From contig JAQMWT010000334.1 in assembly GCA_029834535.1 (NCBI GenBank), positions 186,001 through 250,000 on the forward strand: 64,000 nt of DNA, in the 5' to 3' direction. Every line of letters begins with the position of its first letter. Position 1 is the first letter of the stretch. Positions 18,226 through 26,450 of the stretch are shown one piece after another. The translations under genes and the position numbers were made by a program. Source of the stretch: Chrysophaeum taylorii. Lineage: Eukaryota; Sar; Pelagophyceae; Pelagomonadales; Pelagomonadaceae. Under the pieces are notes generated by a model that saw only the letters and a program-made list of their open reading frames with translations, made no database searches and was not told where the DNA came from.

Positions 18226-18465
18226 ATGGTGTCGCCACCGACGTGCGATAGCGAGAAGCACTGCGAAGACCACCACCACTACGACAAAGCGGTGGTTCAC
18301 GAGGTGGTGCACGAGATAGCTGTCAAGGATGAAGAAAAAGAAGAAGAAGCAGAAGAGCACTGTGCCGACGGAGCGTGCCACAAGTCCGACTGCACGCGCG
18401 ACCACGACCACGCGGGGTGCCACTACGAACACGAGCACAAGGCACGCCGGTCGCGTATCTCGTGA
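18226..18465 (+). CDS. small His/Cys/acidic-rich protein, putative metal binder
   Basis: 79 residues from ATG 18226. The product is dominated by His, Cys, Asp and Glu: an HHH cluster near the start, a lysine/glutamate run, and a C-terminal CHKSDC...CHYEHEH pattern. There is no signal peptide or membrane segment. Composition fits zinc, nickel or copper binding, but no family is recognised. A TATA-like box upstream and an ATG-to-stop frame with biased composition support a real gene. An overlapping frame on the other strand is less convincing. Function is inference from composition only. Confidence 0.5.
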   Translation: MVSPPTCDSEKHCEDHHHYDKAVVHEVVHEIAVKDEEKEEEAEEHCADGACHKSDCTRDHDHAGCHYEHEHKARRSRIS

Positions 18466-18841
18466 CCTGTTACCCTGTTACCGCGTGCTGCGTGCGAGGA
18501 ACCCGTTCTCCACGTGGATATCATCCATGAAGTTTTTTTTCTCGAGCTGTCTGCCTGCCTTTCGCGTTTTTTTAACAAATAAATATGAAGAGGTCCGTTC
18601 CGGTCCGGTCCCCCTTGGCTTGCACGCCAGCAACGCGAGGGCTGCTGTTGTCTGGAGGGCGACGAAGTTGACGGTTCGGGTCGGCGGGGACGGAGCCTCC
18701 GCTGAACTCTGGGACAGACTTATGTCGCTTGCTTCTTCCTTACTTACCCTTCTCGTCAGGTCAGACTTATTTGAACACATTACCTTTTTTAAACCTAAAC
18801 CCTCGTAGGAGAGGAGCTGGGTCAGAGTTATCGTCTAAGGG
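18466..18841 (+). other. intergenic, no gene recognised
   Basis: Short AT-rich runs and no supported open frame. It should contain the 3' end of the His-rich gene and the promoter of the flavoprotein gene; no element stands out. Confidence 0.5.
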
Positions 18842-20113
18842 ATGGTACTGCGCGACGTGACGTTCGACGTGGCAATCATCGGCGCCGGTCCCGCGGGGCT
18901 CGCTGTGCTGAGCGCTCTCAACGGGAAGCTGTCGGTCTGCGTGATCGATGCACACAGCTGGCTGACGGAGTGGCGCGGTCGGTTCGCTGCGCTCGACATC
19001 AAGTTTCTCCGGTCGGAGTCGTCGGCGAACCCCGACGTCTTCCACAGCGGTGTCTCCGAGTTCGCGATGCGCACGGGACGCAGGCTCCCCGAGTTCAAGT
19101 GGCGCACGGGGCGCACGCTTCCCGAGACGGGGTTGCCCGAGTCGCGATTGTTCGAAGAGTTTTGCGACTACCTCTCGTCGTCGCTCGCGCACGAATTCGT
19201 CGTCGGCACGGTGACGAGCGTCGAGAGGGCGACGGGCGGCTACGACCTTACCCTCGACACGAAGAAGGTTGTGCGCGCGCGGCACGTCGTCTTTGCCCTC
19301 GGCGCGCCGGGCCCGCCGAACGTTCCCGAACCGTGGAAGCTGGGACCTCGCGTGGTGCACTCGAGCGACTGGCGCCGGCTCGGACTCGATTGCGTGTCGT
19401 CGCGCGACGCCGTTCTCGTCATCGGCGGCGGCCTCAGCGCGGCGCAGGCGGCCCTCAAGGCGGCGCGGAAAGGAGCCAAAGTTGCCCTGTGCAGTCGACG
19501 GCCTCTCGCGACCCGGCGCTTCGACCTCCCCGAAAACTGGCCGAAGCGGGGGCGCGCGCGACTCTTCGAGTTCTATGGGACTCCTCTCGCGCAGCGCGCA
19601 GCCTGGGTCGACCGCGAGCGCGGCGGCGGGACGGTCCCGCCGTCCTATTTGCGAGAACTCGCCGGCGTCCGTCGCGTCGTCGACGTGGTCTCGGAGGTCG
19701 ACGCGACGCTCCGCGTTACCTTCCACGGCGCCACCGAGCCCTTCGACGCGACGCGCGTCGTCCTCGCGACCGGCACCACGCGAAATTGCGCGCGGATTCC
19801 GCTCGTACGAGACCTCGTTCGCGCCTTTGATCTCCCCGTATTGGACGGCCTCCCGCTCGTCGACGAGACCCTGCGCTGGGGGCACGAGCGCTTCACGGTG
19901 GTTGGCGCCCTCGCTACTCTTCAGGTCGGACCCGACGCTGCGAATCTCACGGGTGCAAGACGCGCCGCCGAAATCTGTGCGGACGACCTCGGAGTCTACG
20001 ACATCGTCGACGAACCCCCTCGCCGCCTCCCCCACTCGAATAACAAGTTCGATGTCCTGCTCGGCGACGATGATGACGACGACGACGACGACAGCGAAGA
20101 AGGTTCCTCCTAA
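18842..20113 (+). CDS. FAD/NAD(P)-dependent oxidoreductase, flavin monooxygenase-like
   Basis: 423 residues from ATG 18842. A Rossmann FAD site GAGPAGLA lies at 14-21 and a second nucleotide site VIGGGLSAAQ near 192. Between them is GPRVVHSSDW, which resembles the FMO/BVMO-type fingerprint, and near 310 VLATGTTRN resembles the ATG motif of these enzymes. Family options are flavin monooxygenase or lysine/ornithine N-hydroxylase; the substrate cannot be told. The C-terminus ends in an Asp run. A 422-codon open frame on the opposite strand is a codon-bias shadow, because it lacks these motifs. Confidence 0.75.
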   Translation: MVLRDVTFDVAIIGAGPAGLAVLSALNGKLSVCVIDAHSWLTEWRGRFAALDIKFLRSESSANPDVFHSGVSEFAMRTGRRLPEFKWRTGRTLPETGLPESRLFEEFCDYLSSSLAHEFVVGTVTSVERATGGYDLTLDTKKVVRARHVVFALGAPGPPNVPEPWKLGPRVVHSSDWRRLGLDCVSSRDAVLVIGGGLSAAQAALKAARKGAKVALCSRRPLATRRFDLPENWPKRGRARLFEFYGTPLAQRAAWVDRERGGGTVPPSYLRELAGVRRVVDVVSEVDATLRVTFHGATEPFDATRVVLATGTTRNCARIPLVRDLVRAFDLPVLDGLPLVDETLRWGHERFTVVGALATLQVGPDAANLTGARRAAEICADDLGVYDIVDEPPRRLPHSNNKFDVLLGDDDDDDDDDSEEGSS

Positions 20114-21733
20114 TTAATCTCCGTTTATTTCTATGACGACCCCCGACACTGCCCCGGCGGGGTCTGTCTGCCTACTCGGACACCCAGCTCGGTGCATAGA
20201 AAAAAGACAAGTGCAACCACCACCACCACCACCACCACCAGGTCCTCTGCGCTGCGTCCGTTTCTTCGAGTTCCAAAAAGAAGATGGTGTCCGGGTCAAT
20301 TATTTTTATGTACGTACCTCCTAAAATAGCCGCCACGGTGGCACACGGACTTTCGCGGCAGAATATCGAGCATGAAGTGCCCTTGCCAAAAAGACAGTGT
20401 CGTTTATGGAGCAGTGCCTTTTTTAGGTTGGCGGCACACGGGCGTGGAAGGAAGAGTGAAGCGAAAATAGCTCAGATGTCGCGGCCGGCGGCCAGAGCCA
20501 CCAGGCGCTAGTCTCGTAGATAACGAGGAGGAGGAGGCGAGTGGCGGCCTAGGGCTTGAAGCAGAGCCTGAGCGGACTGAAGTGGTCGACAAGCGCCATG
20601 GCGCTCGAGCGAGGTTTGCTTGGCGCCGTCGGAGACGGCGACGGCACCTTCGAGCTACATACAATAAGCTGGGCGTCCGGTCATCGAGAAGCTCGAGCTC
20701 CTTGGACGTCTCCGTTGACATCTTGGTGCGCTCGGGCCTCCTCTAGATTAGCCGAGGCCGTCGGGTCGTTCCAGGCAGCACCAACGACCGGCCTTTTTTA
20801 TTCTCGCAATCGGTAAGCGAGTCGTCGTTCGGCTCGAGGCCGTGGTGTTCGCGGCGTGTGTTTCATGCCTGGATGAGCCGCATCCTGGACCTTGTTGCCT
20901 TCGGTTTGCATGATTCCGGTGCCGGCCGACATGAATAATTGCACAGAGGCGCCTCCTCGTTTCCTTCCGTGTCCTTGTGCGTTCCCGGGTCATCATCGGT
21001 GCACGATATCTCCACGATGCGGATGGTTGGACGAGGTCGTCGTTCATCACGCAGAGCACGCCGGCCGAATCATGTGTGGGCTACTCGCGTTTTCGGCCAA
21101 TCGACAAGCGGGACTTGAGCAATTTCTCGTTCGATCACACCAGGTGGGTGGTTCGCCGCGTTCGGCCCATTATTGCACCAGCGTGAGTGCTGACAAACAC
21201 GACTTTGGAGAAGGAACTTTGCCGACAGGGTCTTGTTATTCAGGGGAGCTGAGGAGGAACACCATAATTAGTTGTTCGATATCGAAGATTCGAATTCGGG
21301 ATGTCCGAGAACATTCTGAAGAAGAAAAACGAATCCTAGATATATGGAAAAATGAGATCCTGAAAGCGCAGCACGTCAGCCCGTGCTCGCGCCACTCGGC
21401 AGGCAGCCTTATCAACAACCACCACGAAGGTCTCGCCCTCTGGCTCTCCCTGAAAAATAGAATGGCGAGCGGTGTGAATCGGTCGGTATCGGCGCCTTTG
21501 GTTGACCTTCTTGATGGAAATAATTGGGTCACTCGCGCTTGGCGACAGCCATAACCGGCAAATCGAATTAACCTTGCTACTATCCTTCTAACGGCTGTAT
21601 TGGCGACTTGTGCCCCCCGGTTGTTTCCGCTTCAGTGCGGCAGGCACCGTGGCGTCGTAAAAAACTAGCCCTCTTCCTGCGCTTCTCGACGCCAAAGTGA
21701 CGTTGGCCCAGGCGGTGTCCACGTGGGCCTAGT

Positions 21734-21765
<32 letters not shown>

Positions 21766-22147
21766 TTGGGGTAATAAGTCCCATGAGCCAGCCACCTACA
21801 GTGGCTGCGGTGGGGAGATAACTCCAGAAGTGACCCGTTCCGACAGCAGGCATCGTGTCGAATAAGCGTGGCACACGACGATCGATAAAGCCACGGGGGA
21901 GGAGTTATAATTCAACTTTCAGGTGCACACCAACGAAGACCGAAAACAAGCACCAAAATGCATGCATGCGTTGAGGCTTTGAAGCTTCGAAGACGAAGGC
22001 GGGTATCTATGAACGGCTGAGTATTTTATTCACACACACAAAAAACAAAGCCCCCCAGTACAGTACAGTACAGTACAGTACAGTGCATCGTGCGGCGGCA
22101 AGCGAAGGCGCAGCAGAACAAAACTTGACCTCTCTCCCTCCCCCCCT
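20114..22147 (+). other. gene-poor region, no supported gene
   Basis: Contains a (CAC)n run (20218-20240), an (ATCA)n run (21734-21764) and a (CAGTA)n run (22056-22084). Short open frames such as 20892-21554 (+) and 20404-20721 (-) start without a good ATG or show no recognisable motif. Decayed gene fragments are possible between 20900 and 21550, but I cannot assign a family. Confidence 0.5.
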
Positions 22148-22969
22148 CTAGACGGCGAAGCGGGCGGGCTTCGCGGTGGTCGGGGAGTCTTGTTGGGTGT
22201 GGGCGGCGGCAAAGAATCTCGAGTGGACCGCTCCGAGCGCGTTTCTCGTGACGGAGGTCGCGACGAAGCGGATTGTGGTCCAGGAGAGGGCGGTAGCGGC
22301 GGCGGCGGCGGCGATGACGGGAGTGGCGATGGGACGCGCCGTGTCGATAGCCTTGGCAGCGAAATCGGTCGCCAGGATGGGGGCGATGAGCTTGTCGGCC
22401 CAGGTCTCGCGGTCGACGACAAATATTCGGTTGCGGTGAACGCGCGCGCGGCACCGCCACGTTTCCCATTTCCCCAGAGAGACCTCGGCGCGCTCCTCCC
22501 ACGAAACAACCGGCATGGAGGGAACGTGGTCGTCGTCGACGGCCATCGTGGCGGGAAGGACGCCCGGAGGGGCGAAGGCCTCGAGGCGAACGACGTGGCC
22601 GCGGCGGGGCTCGATGCCGTGAGGTTCGTAGGCGACAGAGAGTTGAAGAGGCTTTTCTAAGACTCGAAGGGTTTCGAGGACGGCGGGGGTCGCGCCGAGG
22701 ATGAGAGGCCGAAGGTCGAGGGTTGTGGAGGCGAGGCCGCGCCCGCGGTCCGAGACCTCGACGGCGAGGAGGGGCTCAGCAAACTTGCGGAGGGGAAGGA
22801 TCGCCTCGCCGTCCGCCGAAACCATATCGCCCGAGAGGTGCAAGGTCACCGCGAGCGACGACCGGTGCTGGCCCGTGACCCGGACGCGGAGGTGGCCGCA
22901 GACCCCGCCCTGGTGGTCGGCGAGGGGATCCACGCGCCCTTCGACCCCCCGTCGGACGGCCGAGATCAT
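22148..22969 (-). CDS. C2-like domain protein, or C-terminal exon of the TyrRS gene
   Basis: As a separate gene it would start at ATG 22969, only 10 bp past the TyrRS stop, and give 273 residues. The first 120 residues have a C2-like beta pattern (GHLRVRVTG near 30, then LAVEVSDRGRG). A Trp-rich segment (KWETWRCRARV) and an Ala-rich hydrophobic stretch near the C-terminus follow. Alternatively a 58-nt GTAAGT...AAG intron (22939-22996) joins the TyrRS frame to this frame in phase, giving one 1010-residue protein. The tiny spacing and matching phase favour the fusion, but transcripts are needed. No catalytic motif is seen. Confidence 0.55.
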   Translation of the reverse strand: MISAVRRGVEGRVDPLADHQGGVCGHLRVRVTGQHRSSLAVTLHLSGDMVSADGEAILPLRKFAEPLLAVEVSDRGRGLASTTLDLRPLILGATPAVLETLRVLEKPLQLSVAYEPHGIEPRRGHVVRLEAFAPPGVLPATMAVDDDHVPSMPVVSWEERAEVSLGKWETWRCRARVHRNRIFVVDRETWADKLIAPILATDFAAKAIDTARPIATPVIAAAAAATALSWTTIRFVATSVTRNALGAVHSRFFAAAHTQQDSPTTAKPARFAV

Positions 22970-22979
22970 GATTTCTGGT

Positions 22980-25238
22980 TTATGATGAAAACTTACCCTT
23001 TTTGGTTTGGTTTTTCTTGAAGGCCTTGATGGCGGCGAGGGCGGGCTTGGCGTTGGAGACGGCGGTGGCCATCGCCGCGATAAGCGTTCGGGATAAGGCA
23101 TCGGTGACGGCGGGCTTGAGGTCGCCCGGATGGAGAGCCTGGGACCTAAAGTCGGCGACGAGGTCCTGACGGGAAGCGTAGGCTTTGTCGCCGCCGTTCG
23201 CAGGGGGGCGCTTGATGTCGATGGCGGGGACGAGGTTCCGGTCGAGGAGGAAGGATGCGATCGCCAGGGGTGGGTTGAACTCGACGTTTCCGGGTTCACA
23301 AAAGGCGCGCTTGATCTTGCGCTTGACGGAGTCGACGCCGTCGAGAAGAAAAAAGTCGCGATTTTCGTCCAGGTCGGGGACGCCGTCGGCCGCCGGCATG
23401 TGGAGTCTCGTGGAAAAACGGTCGATCGTGATTACGGGCGTGTTGGTGCGTTTCTCGGCGAGGCGCGAGGGCGAGACCCGATCGGCGTCGACGAGAACGG
23501 ACGCGCGCGCGGCCGTCGCGTCCGCGCACCGCAAGAGTGCGGCGACGACGGGACCGACCTTGACGCTGTCGTCGACGCCCGTCGCCTCCTCGGTTTCGAC
23601 CAACGTCAAGGCACGTCCCGCGTGGATGACGTCGATCCAGTACTCGGACGGACGTTCGAGGATGAGGTGCGACTGCAGCAGGATTCTGCAGCGACGCCCC
23701 CCCCCGAGGAGGAGGGCGAAGAGGCTGTCGACGGCGCACGCGATGAGCCGCAACGACGCGAGGATCGCCTTGGAATCGCCGTCGAGGCTGTCCGCCGCGG
23801 CGATCGCGCTCCAGTCGCACAAAATCAAGACGGGTTCCTTCCCGTCGTCCGAAGCTCGCGCGAGCTGGAGCGAGAGAGTCACGAGGTCCCCTAGAGAAGG
23901 CGATAGCGCAGGTAGGACGAAGACCGCTCCTATCTTTGTAGCAGCAGTAGTTTCGGAGGAGGAGGAGGAGAAAGAACCGCCCAACCACGCCGCCGTCTTT
24001 GCCAGCGCGCGGTCGAGCGCCCTTTGCCTCGCCTCGGCCGTCTCGCGAACCGACGAGTTTCCTGTCGAGCTCGAGTTGTTGTTCTTCTTGAAAGATCGGA
24101 CGCGGTCGAGCAGCGATGCCGCAGCGGCGTTCGACTTGAAGTGGCGCCGGACGGGCTCGAGGAGCCGATTTATCGCGGCGGCCAACCCCGCTTTCAAGTC
24201 GACCTCGCTCAGCGTCCCGTCGACGAACGCTTCGCCTACCGCGTCGGGCGAGTAAAACGACCTTCCGTTCGCCTCGAACACAGCTCCCGGTGGCGCGAAG
24301 ACGACGTGCTTCACGTAGTCGAGACACGGGTTCATCAGCCCTTGCCACCCCTCGGCGGCGGCGGCGGCGCGCATGTCCGAAGCCTCGTGCGCCGCCCTCA
24401 CGCTTTCGTCGACTACTAAAGGACAGTACGCGTTCGATATCTTTCGACACACCTCCGCCTCGGAATCTTCCATGAAAATGGCCGAATCCGGGTCAGACTT
24501 TGACATCTTCGCCTGGCCCGCTTTGAGCCCGTACAGCATGTGATGGCTTAAGATTACGGGCTTCTGCTTGATGCTCGCGGCGTCGCAGTACTCGCGCGCC
24601 AACATGTTCACCTTCCGCTGGTCCACGCCAAGCTGGCACACGTCCGCCTTCAAAAAGAATATGTCGCTGCACTGCATGAGCGGGTACAATATCTGCGCGG
24701 CCGTCAAACCGCCCTCGCCCCTCCCCATAATCTGGCAACACTTCTTTATTCGCGCGATCGTGAAGCGTCTCGCCACGTCCAAAACTAACGGCCAGTACGC
24801 GCTCGCGTGCTTCGTGATCTCCTCGGACGCCCACCGGAACTCCACGCGGTCCATTCTCATGCCGGCGGCACGCCACACCTCCACCAAGTACTCGCCGACA
24901 GTCTTTATCTTCTCCAAATCGCCCCCCATTTTGTCGTTCATCAACGCGAACCAGTCGGCCACCCAGAACACAAAGATACCCCCCACTTGGGTGCACTTGT
25001 TCACGTTCTGGGCCTTGAACACACCCTGGGCGATGTGCATGCGCCCGCTCGGTTCGAATCCATCGTACAACCGAAAACTCGGACGTGCGAGCAGCGCGCC
25101 GACTTCGCTCGCGTTTACGCACTCCTCCCCAACGCTCAACAACACGCCGGCGCGGTCCGTCTCGAGGAACTCGCGGATACCCTTCGCCTCCAACGCGTAC
25201 ACTGTTCCGTCGTTCGCCGACCACCCCGCAGGCCACAT
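22980..25238 (-). CDS. double-length tyrosyl-tRNA synthetase (tandem catalytic folds)
   Basis: 752 residues from ATG 25238; usual eukaryotic TyrRS is about 350-530. The first half is a complete class I synthetase: GRMHIAQG in the HIGH position (65-72), the TyrRS-typical ADWFALMNDKMGGDL, and KMSKS (244-248). The second half (about 430-700) repeats the fold: PSLGD in the HIGH position, no KMSKS, but FFLLDGVDSVKRKIKRAFC near 650, which matches the segment after KMSKS in TyrRS. It is therefore an internal duplication with a probably inactive second site. Trypanosomatid TyrRS has the same layout, where one half supplies catalysis and the other tRNA recognition. The stop may lie in an intron (see the C2-like entry). 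Divergent from syntaxin, 147 bp between starts. Confidence 0.85.
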   Translation of the reverse strand: MWPAGWSANDGTVYALEAKGIREFLETDRAGVLLSVGEECVNASEVGALLARPSFRLYDGFEPSGRMHIAQGVFKAQNVNKCTQVGGIFVFWVADWFALMNDKMGGDLEKIKTVGEYLVEVWRAAGMRMDRVEFRWASEEITKHASAYWPLVLDVARRFTIARIKKCCQIMGRGEGGLTAAQILYPLMQCSDIFFLKADVCQLGVDQRKVNMLAREYCDAASIKQKPVILSHHMLYGLKAGQAKMSKSDPDSAIFMEDSEAEVCRKISNAYCPLVVDESVRAAHEASDMRAAAAAEGWQGLMNPCLDYVKHVVFAPPGAVFEANGRSFYSPDAVGEAFVDGTLSEVDLKAGLAAAINRLLEPVRRHFKSNAAAASLLDRVRSFKKNNNSSSTGNSSVRETAEARQRALDRALAKTAAWLGGSFSSSSSETTAATKIGAVFVLPALSPSLGDLVTLSLQLARASDDGKEPVLILCDWSAIAAADSLDGDSKAILASLRLIACAVDSLFALLLGGGRRCRILLQSHLILERPSEYWIDVIHAGRALTLVETEEATGVDDSVKVGPVVAALLRCADATAARASVLVDADRVSPSRLAEKRTNTPVITIDRFSTRLHMPAADGVPDLDENRDFFLLDGVDSVKRKIKRAFCEPGNVEFNPPLAIASFLLDRNLVPAIDIKRPPANGGDKAYASRQDLVADFRSQALHPGDLKPAVTDALSRTLIAAMATAVSNAKPALAAIKAFKKNQTKKGKFSS

Positions 25239-25385
25239 CGCCGACGTGGTGGTGATTTGAGTTTTATCTGGGAGGGTTAAGAAGAAGACTGACTAGTCGT
25301 CATCTCGTTGTATTCGAATTCTGCAAAAGTTGAAAGAAAGAAAGCTTACCCCTTATCGTCGTAGCACACCAATCCCAAACTTGTG

Positions 25386-26177
25386 ATGTCCTTTGGTGAG
25401 TTGGGTAGGAGACCGAGTGTGGGGAGCGGCGGGGCTCGGGTAGCCCAGGAGCGACGCAGACCGAACGGGCACGGCGGGGGAATCAACCAGCAGACGTCTC
25501 AGATCGCGGACTGGCTGCGACAGTTTCAGCACAACCTGTCGCTCCTGGAACGACTCGGGGAGTCGCTGACGCATTCGTCCGAGGAGTTATTGCGGCAAAT
25601 CGCGGCGCAGCAAGAGGTCGTGGAGGAATTGTCGAGGACGGTGGTGCGCGCGCTGGGTGAGATGGCGCGGGAGATCGAGGCGCTGCCACGGCCCGAGCAG
25701 GCGCGCCTTCGAGCGACTCGCGCGAAACTAAAAAAAGACTACGAGCGCGTCGCGAGCGAACTGACGCGCGTTGTGGCCAAGATAAAACGGAGTCAGAAGG
25801 CCGCCTCGACGAGACCCCCGCCACCCGTCGAGGCTGAAGAACACCGCGTTGGTCGCGCGCAGTTTGGAAGATCGGACGCGCCGGGCGACCTCGACGTTAT
25901 GATTGGAGACGAGCGGGTCCAGCTCCAGGTGGCCATGCAGGAGGAGGCGATCAACGACGCGATCCTCAGAGAACGCGAGGACGAGATTCGCAACATAAAC
26001 CAGAGCGTCCACAAGGTCAACGAAATTTTCAAAGATCTCGCGACCCTCGTCGACAAGCAGCAGGAAGACGTCGAACAAATTTCAGAGCACATTGAGAAGA
26101 GTCACCAGCACGCCGAAAAGGGCCTCGACCAGGTGCAAAAAGCCGCCAAACTCCAGCCCTCCTGCGCCATCTCCTGA
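25386..26177 (+). CDS. Qa-SNARE (syntaxin 7/Pep12-like) ending in a CaaX box
   Basis: 263 residues from ATG 25386. An Habc-like three-helix region spans about 30-140. A SNARE motif spans about 185-250, with the central Gln in LVDKQQEDVEQI and the Qa-type pattern NINQSVHKVNEIFKDLATL. There is no transmembrane segment. The protein ends KLQPSCAIS, and CAIS fits a farnesylation CaaX box. Family syntaxins usually end in a membrane anchor, while Ykt6 uses a prenylated CaaX. I infer endosomal or vacuolar fusion with lipid anchoring. No hydrophobic exon is open in the next 270 bp, which argues against a missed terminal exon. Confidence 0.82.
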   Translation: MSFGELGRRPSVGSGGARVAQERRRPNGHGGGINQQTSQIADWLRQFQHNLSLLERLGESLTHSSEELLRQIAAQQEVVEELSRTVVRALGEMAREIEALPRPEQARLRATRAKLKKDYERVASELTRVVAKIKRSQKAASTRPPPPVEAEEHRVGRAQFGRSDAPGDLDVMIGDERVQLQVAMQEEAINDAILREREDEIRNINQSVHKVNEIFKDLATLVDKQQEDVEQISEHIEKSHQHAEKGLDQVQKAAKLQPSCAIS

Positions 26178-26450
26178 AAAAAACAACTACGCAAAGAAAC
26201 TATCGTCTCCTCTTCCCACTCCGATCTCTACGCGTTCGCGCGTCCTTCCTACCAACCTCCGCCGCCTGCTACATACATACATGTCGCCCCTCCCGCTTCT
26301 CTCCACGTCGTCGTCGTCCTCGTCGTCTCCCTCTCTTTAGGGAGCAGGTTTTCTTTCAGGTAGGCAGGCAGGCAGGCGGGCGGGCGGGCGGGCAGACGAC
26401 GCGAGGGGTGGTTGTGCCAGATCTTTCTTTATACGTAGCATCCTCCTCGG

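Noticed and set aside
18767-20035. 422-codon open frame opposite the flavoprotein gene
   Set aside because: No motifs, Arg/Ala/Pro-rich shadow composition, and the plus strand has clear FAD and nucleotide-binding sites.
20892-21554. 220-codon frame with MCGLLAF resembling the start of class II amidotransferases
   Set aside because: No further amidotransferase motifs (no RGPD, no HxRL) and no ATG at a sensible place; likely chance.
23296-24450. 384-codon minus-strand frame overlapping TyrRS in another frame
   Set aside because: Arg-rich shadow frame; the TyrRS frame carries all conserved motifs.
25040-25075. GGTTCGAATCC, a tRNA T-loop-like sequence
   Set aside because: Lies inside TyrRS coding sequence and no acceptor or anticodon stems can be drawn around it.
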